From the NCBI GenBank assembly GCA_024449915.1, contig JAMZAV010000300.1, positions 1-64,000 on the forward strand: DNA of 64,000 nucleotides, written 5' to 3'. The translations under genes were made by a program, and so were the position numbers. Source of the stretch: Sweltsa coloradensis. Taxonomy: Eukaryota > Arthropoda > Insecta > Plecoptera > Chloroperlidae. Positions 1-12,552 of the stretch are shown in pieces (within the stretch, counting starts at the first letter, position 1; each line of letters opens with the position of its first letter). Below the pieces are notes generated by a model, which saw nothing but the letters and a program-made list of their open reading frames with translations, was not told the origin of the DNA and searched no databases.

Positions 1-1794
1 AATAATTTTGGAACTCGTTCCTTTTCCAACAAAGTATGGTGGAAAATCCGGGGTGAAAAATAAAACTACGATGGGACAATCCCTAAAAAAATTAAGGTAA
101 AATGGTGTTAAAGGTAAAAAAACATTCTACAACTAATGCCACTTGGTTTTTTGAAGCGTTGTGCCATTAGTTCTAATGTCTGGCTCTTAGAATACCCATG
201 GAGATAACAAAAGGATACTCAAGGATCTCATCTAGATTCTAGAACTAGGCCGAAACTTATTGTGGGTCATAATAGCGTTCATTTCAACGGACCTAGTCTT
301 AGGAAATTAGCCCAGCTCATTTCCGCAACGGAAACCAAAGCAATCACTGGCGCCCCTTTGGGCATTCTGACCACGTTGTAACGCAATATTGAGACTGTGC
401 AAAGAGGGGGAAATAATAATATGTGGGCATAGCTGAGTCTAAATATTTGCGCGGTAGGTTTGCTCACGTTGGTTAAACCCACAATATGTAGCTGCCGGCT
501 GAACTGTCAACATTGATAATGTGTGGATCTGCACACTGTGGTGACGAGAAACATCCCCGTAGCAACATGACCTTCTGCAATGAAATATAATGAATGGAAT
601 GGAATTCATTAGAATGTATTAAAGGCTTTAAATCAAGCTCGAATTTATAAATTAAGGGAGAAAATGGAAAACAGTCTTAAAGGTAATTAACCCAGAGAGA
701 GCTCCTCAGTTGATGGTTGGCGCGCGAATACAATGCCTTTCCAAGTAATTAACTTGAAGAAAACTGAGGCAAAAGTTCCAAACTTGTCTAGTAACTCATT
801 CAAAAGAAACAAAGCATAACACGTCGAGTTGCTCAAGTAGTCGACTCTTCTGCCCTGGGGGGTGGAATCGTTAGTGTTATAATCCCTTCTAAAGATACTG
901 TACATATAGGCTTGACAATTTATTGTTTCGCACGGGGTGAGATTTATTGTTTTATGCGCCGTGCTCGATGGGCCGCTATGGCTTTCATCTTGTGGCGGAG
1001 GGAGGGGTGTTTGTCACCATTCGTTAGCCAGGAGTACGTGCTAGCCCAAAACAGACGTGGTGCCCTTGCGACGCGGGGCCGGACGGTCAACTAAATTGTC
1101 ACGTTTTGAATTTCACTGAGTCGTCAAAATTAATGTAGAATAAAATATCAACATTTGACCCATTTTTCTACGTTTTTGCCCGAGATTTAAACATTTAGAA
1201 ACTTTTTCGCCCTAAAAAGCGTCACACTTTATTAGATTCGTTGTTGATTTTGTCGCCCTTTAGAATCACACTAAATGTGCGGTCATTGATTTGCGAATTT
1301 TCAGGTTTAAAAGATAGGGTAAGAATGAGGAATAAATCGATTAATGGTTTTCCTTTTAACCCTGCCGTGCCACTATAACATCTTAACCTCTTCATTTTCG
1401 TGGCTCCCCCTCGACAATAGGAGAGGAAATCCACGCAAGAGAGCAATGTGGGTCCGACAGATATTCAAAACGAAAACCCATGACACTCGACGCCCGTATG
1501 TTTGGGGCGTCGAAGCTGGTCAAGAGTGATGCTTGGGGTTTAGCTCGATTGCAGAAGTCAAAATACAACCCCATCATTTGAGTCAAGTCTCGCACTTGAA
1601 ACACGTGCTAGAGCCCAGTCTAATAAGTCGGACTATAGCAATTTTTTAGCGTTCAATTCCGGTTCCGATGGTCCGCAATTAGCATGATGGTAGTAGTCCA
1701 TTCTCAAGTAGAATCACAAGATTATAAAACAAACACTTTTTTCAATTTAGTATCGCAACTTAATATAGGCGACTGAACGAACCTAAAGCGCTAT
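1..1794. other. Non-coding stretch, nothing recognised
   Basis: AT-rich sequence with only short open frames (under about 85 codons) that show no domain, signal peptide, codon bias or splice context. No tRNA, simple repeat or transposon end was recognised. Confidence 0.5.
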
Positions 1795-2831
1795 GTTTGG
1801 GTTCCTTGCAATGATATAGTCCTACAATATAATTGGATGAGCGAAGCGAAGACTTCAATTTCATGACCTCCCAAAAAAATTTAGCTCCAATGTTTTTTTT
1901 TTTGTTTTTTTTTTTTTTTTTTTTGTTTTTTTTGTTTTTTGTTTTTTGTTTTTTGTTTTTTTTTGTCTGTTTCTTTGGCTGTTTGTTAGCAGGATTCCGG
2001 GCAAACGGCATAAGCGATCTTGATGAAAATTTGAGGGACCTTCGTTTTCTCTGAACTTAGAGGTGTATTTGTTTTTGGTAACAATCGAAAAAATATTTCT
2101 CATGAATATCGTACTTTTACGATTTTTTTCGATTTTTAGTGCGATATTTTCGTCAACATTTGGGCCGATTCTGACCAAACGGGAGGGGCTACAACGTTCA
2201 TATTTCACATGGAAATTAAGATTATGGTGATGTGTTTTTTACTATGAAAGAAAAAGTTGAAAAAGTTAGCTAGAATCCATAGAAATAAAGGTTTTAATAT
2301 TAGTTTTTCAATTTTTAGTACGATATTTTCGTACCATTTGGGCCAATTCTGACCATAACGGATGGGGCTACGACGTTCATATTAATACATGGACATTAAG
2401 GTTATGGTGATGTGTACCTTTGAAAGAAAAAGTTGAAAAAGTTACCAGAATCCATAGAAATAAAGCTTTTAATATAAGTTTTTACGGTAAAAATAATACC
2501 AATTGACAAGAACATAAGAAACTTGACATCATTCACCTACAATGCGTGGGCAGCAAAAAAAGCACTTGCAAAAGTAAAGATATCCCACGCAAACTAAAAA
2601 CTTTAAAAAGCTCATCCATCAACGCGGCGGGACTTTAGCGTTTTCCCCAGTATAATACTAACATTCAAATGTTTATTCAGACAAAAATAAATCCCCGTTC
2701 CTCTATAATATGTCTTGTCCCGTGTTGGGTTCCTTGCAATGATTTGTCTACAATATAATATAAAACTAACATTCAAATGTTATTTAGATCCAAGATAACT
2801 CCCAGTTTAGCCTCTATATGTCTTGTCTGTT
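1795..2831 (+). repeat. Tandem host duplication, first copy split by a HINE (empty-site pair)
   Basis: A host segment of about 108 bp is present twice. The first copy is split: its left part (about 1795-1832, beginning TTGGGTTCCTTGCAATGAT) lies just before the rolling-circle element and its right part (2651-2722, containing ACTAACATTCAAATGT) just after it. The second copy, 2724-2831, runs through uninterrupted. Comparing them shows the element entered between an A and a T, or next to a T, without duplicating target bases. Confidence 0.7.
1833..2650 (+). mobile_element. HINE subfamily 1, copy A (Helentron/Helitron2-like, non-autonomous)
   Basis: The 5' end reads TTGGATGAGCGAAGCGAAG, followed after about 60 bp by a T/TTTG-rich microsatellite (1890-1965). 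The 3' part has GCTCATCC (2610-2617), the reverse complement of the 5' GGATGAGC, then a hairpin AACGC...GCG(T), then CCAG, a decayed CTAG end. An internal block of about 180 bp (around 2137-2310 and 2312-2480) is tandemly duplicated. The element has no coding capacity: the 73- and 115-codon frames are microsatellite translations. Asymmetric inverted repeats, a 3' hairpin, an internal microsatellite and no target duplication are known traits of Helentron-associated INEs such as Drosophila DINE-1. Membership here is inferred from structure. Confidence 0.7.
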
Positions 2832-4314
2832 TGATTTAATGGTTTAAAAATATCCGGATTAATTTAAATCTTTATCATGTAGACAAGATTTATTATAATA
2901 TGTATAGTTTTTTGAGCAACTCACAAATAGTAATGGGATATATATATATATTTCATTGTTTTTTGCTTTGTCCAACATTTTTGTTTTCCACTAACAATTA
3001 ATATATTATATTTTAAAATTGCTTTCACAATCATGTTAGTTTAGATATCGTACATATAACAAAGAAATTTAATTTTGGATGGGGGAAGTAAAGGTATAGA
3101 GGTACGCTACAGCATTTATGTATATCAATTAGAAGTACCGTAAATTGCAATTTTAATACGGAGAAGACCAGTAGTCCGGTTAATAATTACATGCTTCAAA
3201 CTTGAAGCATCATTCTCGCCACACAGAGCACATTCATTCCAGCGCTTGTGAACCCAGATATGTGTGTGGGAAAGTCATTAATGCAACTACCTCTCACTTT
3301 ACTGAGATTCAAAAAGGATATTATATTAGATCCCCTGTGAAGAATTAATTCTATGAATTACGATATCTCCAGTCTTGCTTGAAATTTAAAGGAGTTGGGT
3401 TAGCTGGTGGTCGCTCGACCGAGCGTCTTCTACCTTACTGTCTAAAATTCAGAAATGAGCCAATGCAAACGAAAATTTGAATATATGCCCATTTAAATAT
3501 ATTATCACAATATGCAATGATCAATCAATTCGGTTCAGAAATGAAATAAATTAACAAAATGAGAATTCAAAATATGTGAACATAAATTAAAACATAAATT
3601 TGTGCACATGGTTACTATATTTTTGCTTATTGCGCAATTTTCGTTTTAAGAATTCAATGTACAAATTAAATTTTTAAACGCACTCTGTTCTTATTTCCTT
3701 TTTCCGATACACTTATTCGAATCGAAGTTCTCCCACCTACTGCTTTTTACCATCGACAATTCCCTAGTCTTGCTTGTCACAAAATCACATAATGACCTCC
3801 GATTGATATGCGGTTCCTTTTACATTTTTTTCTTCAGCAAGACGAAGGTTTTGATGACCATTTGGGCAAACGGGCGGGTATCACCAACAATTGATTAAAC
3901 CCGCCGTCCCCCGAGGATTTTACTGCGGGAGAATAATTTTTTTAATCCTTTGAAAATCTGTTGAATACTCAAATTCACTCCTTATTTCTGTAACAATTAC
4001 TTATCCGCGATTTTTTTTTTAGAACAATATTACTGTTTGTAGAAACTCTGTATATGTGCTGTATACTGTGCAGTCTAGTTGAAATAAAGTCCTTTCCAGT
4101 ATTATTACACACAGAATTGATTCAACCGTATAATATTTTTTAACTCTATTAATATAGGGGATCTCCTGCTACGATTTAAATAAGCCTGTTAGTTATGAAC
4201 AATAAGTAGAGATACGTTTTTTAGCATTTAGATTTAGAATATTTAGCATTAGTTTTTCCAAATTTAGCATTTTGTAGCAACTATTTTTTTTCCTTTCACC
4301 AAAACCAGTGTGAA
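2832..4314. other. Non-coding stretch, nothing recognised
   Basis: Very AT-rich, with a short (TA)n tract near 2940. No open frame over 60 codons and no element ends were seen. Confidence 0.5.
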
Positions 4315-4478
4315 GTATCAACCAACGTATTATAACGTGCTATGTCGTTGACCGTAAGTAAACCCGGCACCTCCACCAAAGTATCAACTAACGTGTTATA
4401 ACGTGCTATGTTGTTGACCGTGCGTTAACCCGGCACCTCCACCAAAGTATCAACCAACGTGTTATAACGTGCTATGTC
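4315..4478 (+). repeat. 66-bp tandem repeat, about 2.5 units
   Basis: Units run 4315-4380 and 4381-4446, with a partial third unit 4447-4478. Each begins GTATCAAC(C/T)AACGT and contains TATAACGTGCTATG. Both full units end with the 19-nt word ACCCGGCACCTCCACCAAA (4362-4380 and 4428-4446), which is scattered elsewhere in this window. Units differ at only a few bases, so the array is fairly young. Confidence 0.85.
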
Positions 4479-7400
4479 TTAGCTTCAAAGTTCTACCCCA
4501 ACTCTACAGTTTGAGATGTGACGGAACGTAATATCTCTAACCCTCGAGCTTCAGTCTAACTTAACGTTTAAGCCCTTGTGGTCTACCAGTTTCACATGAG
4601 AACCCCGATGATAAGGAATGCCATAACATGGTGGACAGCAATTATCTCTCCTACAAACTAGGAGGCATTGCTTGAAGTGGACCAGGGGGCTGAAACCGTT
4701 GGTAAATAATCCGCTTAGCGGTGGAGAAATCTTGGAATTATTATAGTATACATATAGGGCTTTTCTTTTAGATAAGTTTTTATCCGTTTTAATTTCGCAA
4801 TATAATGTAACTTAGGGTTTCTTTTATTAGATTTATACCCGTTACTCATTAACCTGAGGCATTGTTTATTTACCATTCAAATTGCAAATATAAACAATAA
4901 TAAAGCATGCCAAAGGAAAATTAGGCGAATGGTAGGCGTTAATTCTCCAATAGTGCACCATTTATATACATAACATGGTTGCAATCATTCTATATAAAAT
5001 CATCTTGATTTAAGATTTAATTTAAAAAAATGCATTTTTATCTCATAACAAATTAATAGATTGAAGTATAATCGTGTTACAGTAACAGTCTTCAATCATT
5101 TATTTTATTAATACCAGAACATGTTGTGATCATTGTATACGCCATAAGTGACAGGGGAAAGCAGGGAGGAGGAGCTGTAATATTGAGGATTCCATCGAAA
5201 TATGTATCAAATACTTTGATTATGAGTTGCTTAAATCTTCATTCATACGTAACATTTCAAAAATATATTTTCCTTTTAAAGGAACAGGCTTATTTTGTAG
5301 AATGTGGGCTTACTACGTGGTTCATGTTTTGTAAAACTTGAACTGATAACGACAGGAAGTGCATCAAGTATGCAAATACGATATGAACAACTTAAAGCAT
5401 ACTTCTATTACTTACCTCATTAGTGTACGTGTATACACGTGCCATTGCCTATTGAGGCCACGAGTTTTAAGGTAAATGTGTTACGTATAGGGTCCATAGG
5501 TTCAGTTAACAGTTAGACAAAGTAGCGTGTATGGTTATCATTTTATCAAATTACTGCTCTAATGCAGATTTCAGTTCTACTAAGTGTGGTGTATAGTCTA
5601 TGGGGATTTATATAATTGTAAGACTGTATTTTGCTCGTTATTGTAATGGTTCACCACATAATCCACGTTCACCAATACCTACACAATGGTTTTGATTGAT
5701 TTATGTATATTTGGTGAATTGGGGGATGAACCAAACTGTAAATACCCAGTAAGAGTAAGTAGTATAGTCACCTCGTTAGACTCCTCCTTCTTCGTTGTGT
5801 CGAGTATAGTTAGGGTCAATCGTTGGAGGAAATATAAAAGTTAAACATCTGAATTACGTTGTATTGTTCGCTTCTCCCAAGTGGTGGCGGAATCTGCATC
5901 TCTTCTCTTGCCTCTGCTTCTCCTTTACTTTAATAACCGGTCAGATTCCGGCAAGATGGCTGGATGTAATTTAACTCTCCCATGGGTGCATAGAACAAAC
6001 TTATCTGGGTGCGGATTGCGAATACACTTTCTTGTTATACCTCTATCTAGAGAATTCTAATTATCGGAACAAACTACTCGAAACAAGAGTTTTTACGTTG
6101 TGGCCGCGCGCACAGAAAGTAGAACTGGATAGTTACCCTTCTCGTTTATGTCTTTTTAACTTTGTCCCGATTACGTTGAGCACAATGCTCCCGTTTCCAA
6201 GCCAGAATGGTGCGACCAATTTGCAGCGTTCGAACGTTACATCGCGGTCATGCAGACTTTTTGCTTCGAGCCACGGTCTCAACGTTCACTTATTGCGCCC
6301 AATACTCCCCCGTCGACCAACTATACAGCTACAAATTTAATTAAATTTTTCTAGTCCGAAAACTGTTTCAACTGTGCAATTTTCCAAACGTTTCATCGAC
6401 ATCACAACGGTTGTTATGCATGCACCGCACTGCAATGTTGCCATTACTATTTTGTCATTTTCTGACAACCTATTGGAAATGTTTTGACACCGATCCGGTG
6501 CGATACTAAACTAGCCCCTGCAGTGGTAGCGGTGCCTAAAACTCGTCATATCGCCGCCGTCTCGTGGGCTCTGCACTCTAACAACACTTTGGCAGACTAA
6601 TGGAGTATGGAACATTGTTCATTATCGGTGAAATGATGGATGACATGTTCGCAGCAGGCAGCGCCAACCCATGCATGATCCAGACAGGGTTATTGCTATT
6701 TTACATGAGTTTATATTGAGGCAAGCCTATCGCTCTCCATTCAATAAAAACCATTAGGGACAAGTGATCAGAAACTACGACCTTCTGGCCGTCGATAGTA
6801 TCGAACGATTCTATATCAGTTATTGAATGTTCGACGTTTATCATAACCCCGTGGAATAGAGTTGCACATATATGCTGTTTGTATTTTAATCACGTTCATC
6901 TATATTCAACAGTATCCGCATGGGCGTGAGTGACGCGCCAACTTGTGGACGACCTCACTGCCATTTTGCGTTTTATTAATTAAATCATTCGAAAACCAAC
7001 TGGAAACTTTTGGTTTGATGCGTTTCTGCCAATTGACATGGCACGGGTAATTAAAAGTCCTCTGTTCCACTCTGCGATGTACGGGTTGTAGTCGCACGCC
7101 GAGCTCTGGCGTCGAGGCCGTCACCGTCGCGGCGCTCAATACCGGCCTCCGCGGCGGCGGCGTCACGTGCGACGCTCGGAGACGACTATCGCAGGATCAA
7201 CGGAGATAAAAGCCATAACGCGGACATATCTCTGGCTCGCGAAAACAAAAACAGATAAAAAGAGCTAAAAGGAGACTAGAAACCGAATAAAAAAGATTCA
7301 ATAACATTGGCGTCACATGAGAGAAGCAGATAAAAAGTTAGCCGAGTAGCATATGTGTAGCGAGGAGACGAGATAAAGGTGAAGAGCAAGCCTGGACCTC

Positions 7401-8699
7401 TGATAAGATCTTACGAGTGAGCTTGTCATGGATGAACGGGGTTCCTATACCCACATTTATCTTCCACGCAGTCCAGTGGACACATTCATGAAACTAAGCC
7501 TCCATATTCTACTCGGATGCATACTAGTCACGTGGTGATATGGGATGACCCGTTTCCTTCCTGTTCTTCTCTCCTTCAACATCGACGGTCCGGCGGTCAA
7601 ACGACCACACATAATGGAGGTTATATGGCGGGAGCAGGCCCTTCTGCAACTACACTCCTGTCTCCACTAGCGTGCCTAGACTCCTATGAGGATTGAGGAC
7701 ACAGATAATAGATAAGGTGGTCGAGCGTTGGCCTATATGGTGACTCAATTTGTTCCCAGGCTGTCAAAATACCTCATTTCGAGAACCGTTTTAACAGCTT
7801 TTTTCTGCCTCTGCTAATTGTTTATCCTTATGCATGACATAAAAGAGCCACTGGAATATAAGTGTGAAAACAGTTAACACATATTATAAGTTTATGTTGC
7901 TTGAGAGTTTCATTTGTGTTTTTTTGATATTGCGTCCTGGGTCTATCATACAAGATGCTTACCCCTACCACTGCACCTCCTCGCTTCCGAGGCCAAAGTG
8001 TTTCAAGCAGTATAGTGTTCGGTCACGCGTGCTGTGTGAGTCGTATAGGACAGAGTGCGTGACTCAAAAGACTCCAGTTCTGTCTCATCAAATATTCCAG
8101 GTGATTGAGCCCTCCTAGTCGGTGTCGCGGGCACACGGGGCTCTCTACTCGGGAGTGGTAGGCCTATACACATTCTGTCTACGTGATGTGTTCACTGCTC
8201 GTTCCACTCGTCTCACATAAAATATTTCTAGTTTTTAGGGCTAGTAGTCCGATCCAAAGCCAACAAGGGTTCCAGAAATCATTGAATGCAATACAATCAT
8301 TCATTATAAAACACCAGACAAGACCAGAACCAAAGATAGATAAAATGAACTTATTTCACTCTGAATATACACGGTTAAAACAATTGCACGCACTCACCTG
8401 CTGCGTGACATTTCGGCGTCGTCCGTTGCTTCCTCGGACGCGAGGCTACTCAATCAATCATTGATCTTCATCATGGGCATGAAAGATAGTCATCTTAATC
8501 TTATTTTCTGCTGCCACATACTCTTCTCTTTTCCTGTATACCACTACGATTCATTCTCTTTAAATTATTCTGTAATGAATATCGCAGTCGGCATTTTTCT
8601 TTCCTAACTGGTACTTTCAACTTGTTCATTGTTTGGGGAAGTTATAATTTGTGTTCTTTCAACAAGTAAAAATACCTAGATACTAAAAATTTGGGATAA
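4479..8699. other. Non-coding stretch with a CpG-rich patch
   Basis: No gene was recognised. The longest frame (6032-6340, 102 codons) has no domain, signal or splice context. Positions about 7085-7190 are unusually GC- and CpG-rich for this region, with GCGGCGGCGGCG-like runs, and could be an isolated CpG patch, promoter fragment or unrecognised exon. Nothing decides between these. Confidence 0.4.
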
Positions 8700-9542
8700 G
8701 ATTCCATTTCACTACACTGGAGAAAAAAATCCGGAATGTTTTTTTCTGTTTGTATTTTTGTGTGTCTGTTAACACGATTCCGGCTAAACCGATACTCCAA
8801 TTGCGATTAAATTTTCAGGAGGCCTTCGAAATCTCCGAACTGCCCCGTTTTTGAGCGCAATCGAATTATTATTTCTCACGAAAATCGTAATTTAACGATT
8901 TTTTCGATTTTTTTTAATTTCTGCGACTTATTAAACCTACATGCTTTATCCGATTGTAATAAGTTTTTCGCAGAACCTTAATTTCATGAATACATATTCG
9001 TGTGAAATTTGAGCGCAATCAAATATTATTTATCTTCTGAAAATCGTGTGTGGAAATGCCGGGCTTATAACAGACAGCGAAGAAGAGGAGGTGCTGACTC
9101 TGGCTAACAAACACTGATAAGCCGTATAGCCCGAGAAAATGGTGATGGTCACCCCCCGACCCGACGAATGTTGGAATAGGGGCTGATATATTATTATTAT
9201 GAAAATCGCAATTTTACGATTTTTCGATTTATAAATTTCTTCGACTTATAACACCTGCATGCTTTATCCGATTGTACTGATTTTTCACAGAACCTTAATT
9301 TATGAGTTAATATATTGATGTGAAATTTGAGCGCAATCGAAATATTATTTCTCATGAAAAGTCGCAATTTTAGGATTTTTTTTCATTTTTTTAAATTACG
9401 ATTGTTTCGTTTAAAAAAATGTCTTTGACTAAGTAATTTTTTTCACAGAACAACAGAAAATCTGCATAACACATGGCAGCTCAATTCACCAATTACGCTC
9501 ATCCAACAACGCGCCTGAAAAAGCGTTTGCGAAGCTTCCTAG
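8700..9542 (+). mobile_element. HINE subfamily 1, copy E (diverged, 5' end missing)
   Basis: The 3' end is intact: GCTCATCC (9497-9504), hairpin AACGC...GCGTT, then GAAGCTTCCTAG ending at 9542 before a T. The 5' part begins within the region corresponding to the CATTTCACT/microsatellite segment of other copies, so the first 30 or so bases with GGATGAGC are absent. An internal block with ATTATTTCTCATGAAAA is repeated two to three times. A GC-richer insert at about 9065-9180 has no counterpart in the other copies. Confidence 0.65.
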
Positions 9543-9817
9543 TAATTACATAAACACGAACACTCAATTTTATTGTGTTATGTAGCAGTAAACGATTTCT
9601 TCCTTCTTGTTGCTAGCAAGATCACATGACTTTTGTTCTGTGGTAGGCTTATTCTCGAGTCGAGTATAAAGGCCTACATAACGTACGATCCAGTTGTAGC
9701 ATTGTTAGATTATTGTATCAGACGCATTTTTTCCGTCTTTTCGAACGCATTTGCTCCTGCGCATATTTCTACAACGTTAGTATATTTTAATTTTAGTAAA
9801 ATTATTGATCCTTTTTA

Positions 9818-11025
9818 ATATTTTTTTTTTGTTTTTTTTTTCCCAACCCCTTTCATTTTTTTTTTTTCCCCCTTTTTTTTTTTTTTTTAAAAATTTTCCG
9901 GAAAAAAAAAAAGGTTTTTAAAAAAACCAAAATTTTTTAAACTTTGGGGGGAAAAATTTTTTTTTAAAAAAAAAAAAATTTTCCTTTCCCCCAAAAATTT
10001 GGGGGGAAAAAAAAATTTTGGTAAAAAAGGGGGGTTTTGGGGGGGGGGGGGAAAAAATTTTTTTTTTGGGGGGGGGGAAAAAAATTTTTTTTTTTAAAAA
10101 AAAAAAATTTTCCCGGAAAAAATTTTTTTTTTTTTTTTGGGGGGAAATTTTTTTTGGAAAAGGGAAAAAAAGGGGCCCCCCCCGGGGAAATTTTTTTTTA
10201 AAAATTTTTTGGGTTTTTTTTGTTTTTTTAAAATTTTTTTAAAAAAAACCAAAAAAAAAAAGGAAAAATTTTAAATTTTTTTTTAAAAAAAACCCCCTTT
10301 TTTCCCTTTTTTTTTTTAAAAAAAAAATTTTCCTTTAATTTTTTTTTTAAAAAAAATTTTTTTTCCCAAAACCAAAAAAAAAAAGGGGGGTTTTTTAATT
10401 TTTTTAAACCCAAAATTAAAAAAGAAATTTTGTTTTTGGTTTTTCCCCAAAATTTTTTTTGAAAAAAAACCTTTTTTTCCCAAAAAAATTATTTAAAAAA
10501 ATTTTTAAAAATTTTTTTTTTAAAAAAATTTCAAAAAAAAATTTTTTTTTTTTTTTAAAAAATTTCCCTTTTTGGGGGTTTTTTTTTAAAAATTTTTGGG
10601 GTTTTTTTTTAAAAAAAAAATTTTTTATAAAAAAATTAAGCAAAATTTTTTAAAAAAAATTTTTTTTTTTTAAAAAAACCAAAACCCTTTTTTTAAAGGG
10701 TTTAATAAAATTTTTAAAAATTTAAAAAACCCCCCCCAAAAAAAAAAAGTTTAAAAAAAAATTGGGAAAAAATTTTAATTTCAAAGGGGGTTTATTTAAA
10801 ACCCCCCCCAAAAAGGGGAAAAATAAAAAAAAACCAAAAAAAAATTTTTTTTTTTGGGGCCCCCAAAAAAAAATTTTTCTTTTTTTTTTTTTAAAAAATT
10901 AAAAAAATTTAAAAAAAAAAATTTTTTTAAAAAAATTTCCAAAAAATTTTTTTTTTTTGGTTTAATTTTTAAAAAAAAAAATTTTTTTCCCTTTTTTTTT
11001 TTTTTTTTTAAAAATTTTCCCTTTT

Positions 11026-11057
<32 letters not shown>

Positions 11058-11073
11058 TTTAATTTTTTTTTTT

Positions 11074-11105
<32 letters not shown>

Positions 11106-11317
11106 TTTTTTTCCTTTTTTTTTTTTTTGGGTTTTTTTTTAAATTTTTTTTTTAAAATTAAAAAATTTTAAAAAAAAATTTTAAAAATTTGTTTTTTAAT
11201 AAAAAATTTTCATTTTTTTTTAAAAATTAAAAGGGAAACCAGGGGGTTTAAAAAACAAAAAATTTTTCCCAAATTTTTTTTTTTAAAATTGGGGGGGTTT
11301 TTTTTCTTCCCCCCCCA

Positions 11318-11354
<37 letters not shown>

Positions 11355-12513
11355 GCGTTTTTGGGGAAAAAAATTTTTTTTCCCAAAAAGGTTTTCCCTT
11401 TTAAAATTTAAAAAAAAAAAAAATTTTTAAAAAAAAAAATTTTTTTTTTTAAAATAAAAAAAACAAACCAAAAATTTTTTTTTTTTTTTGGGGGGTTTTT
11501 TTTTTTTTGGGGGAAAGGGGGGGGGAAAAAAGGGTTTTTTTTCCCCGGGCCCCAAAAAATTTAAACCCCTTTTTTTTTTTTAAAAAAAAAGGGGGTTTTT
11601 CCTTTTTTTTTTCCCCAAAAAGGAAAAAAAAGGGAAAAAAATTTTTGGGGCCAAAAATTTAAAAAATTTTTTAAAAATTTTTTTTTTTTTAAAAAAAAAA
11701 CCCCTTTTTTTTAAGGGGGTTTTTTTTTTTTTTTTTAAAAAAATTTTTTTTTTTAAAAAAAAAAATTTTTTAAAGGAAAAAAAAAAAAATTTTTTTAAAA
11801 CCCCAAAAATTTTTGGGTTTTTTTTTTCCCCTTTTTTCTTTCCCCCAAAAAAATTTTTTTTTTGGGGGGGTTTTTTTTTAAAAAAAGGAAAAGGTTTTAA
11901 AAAAAAAGGAAAAAAAAAAAGGGGGGGGTTTTTTTTTTTGGGTTTTTAAACCTTTTAAAAAAGGGGCCTTTTTTTTTTGGGGGGGGAAAAAAAAAAAAAA
12001 ATTTTTTAAACCCAAAAAAAAAAAATTTTTTTTTTTTTTTTAAAATTAAAAAATTTGAAAATTTGGGGAAAAAAAAAAATTTTAAAAAAAAATTTTTTTT
12101 TAAAATTTTTTTAAAAAAAAGGGTTTGGGGGAAAAAATTTTTTCAAAAAAAAAAGGGCTCCCAAAAAAACCCCAAACCCTTTTAATTTTTTTTTTAAAAA
12201 ACCTAAAAAAACCATTTTTTTTCCCCAAAAAATTTTTTTTTATTATAAAACCCCTTTTTTCCCCCTTTTGGAAAAATTTTTTTAAAAAATTTTTTTTTAA
12301 CACAAAAAAAAAAAATTTTTTTTTCCCCTTTTTTTTAAAAATTTTTTTTTTTTTTTTTTTTTTATTTTTTAAAAAAAGGGGGTTGTTTTTTTTTTTTTAA
12401 AAAAAAAATTTTTTGGGTTTAAAAAAAAGGGGGTTTTTTTTAAAAAATTTGGGGGGTTTTTTTTTTTTAAAAAGGGGGCCCCCGGGGGGGTTAAAAAAAT
12501 TTTTTTTAAAACG

Positions 12514-12552
<39 letters not shown>

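Noticed and set aside
1760..2208. Lys-rich and Phe-rich frames on both strands
   Set aside because: They are translations of the T/TTTG microsatellite and interior of HINE copy A.
4315..4478. CRISPR-like array
   Set aside because: Only 2.5 direct tandem units with no unique spacers, in a eukaryotic setting.
6032..6340. 102-codon plus-strand frame
   Set aside because: No recognisable domain, signal or splice sites; length is within chance for this composition.
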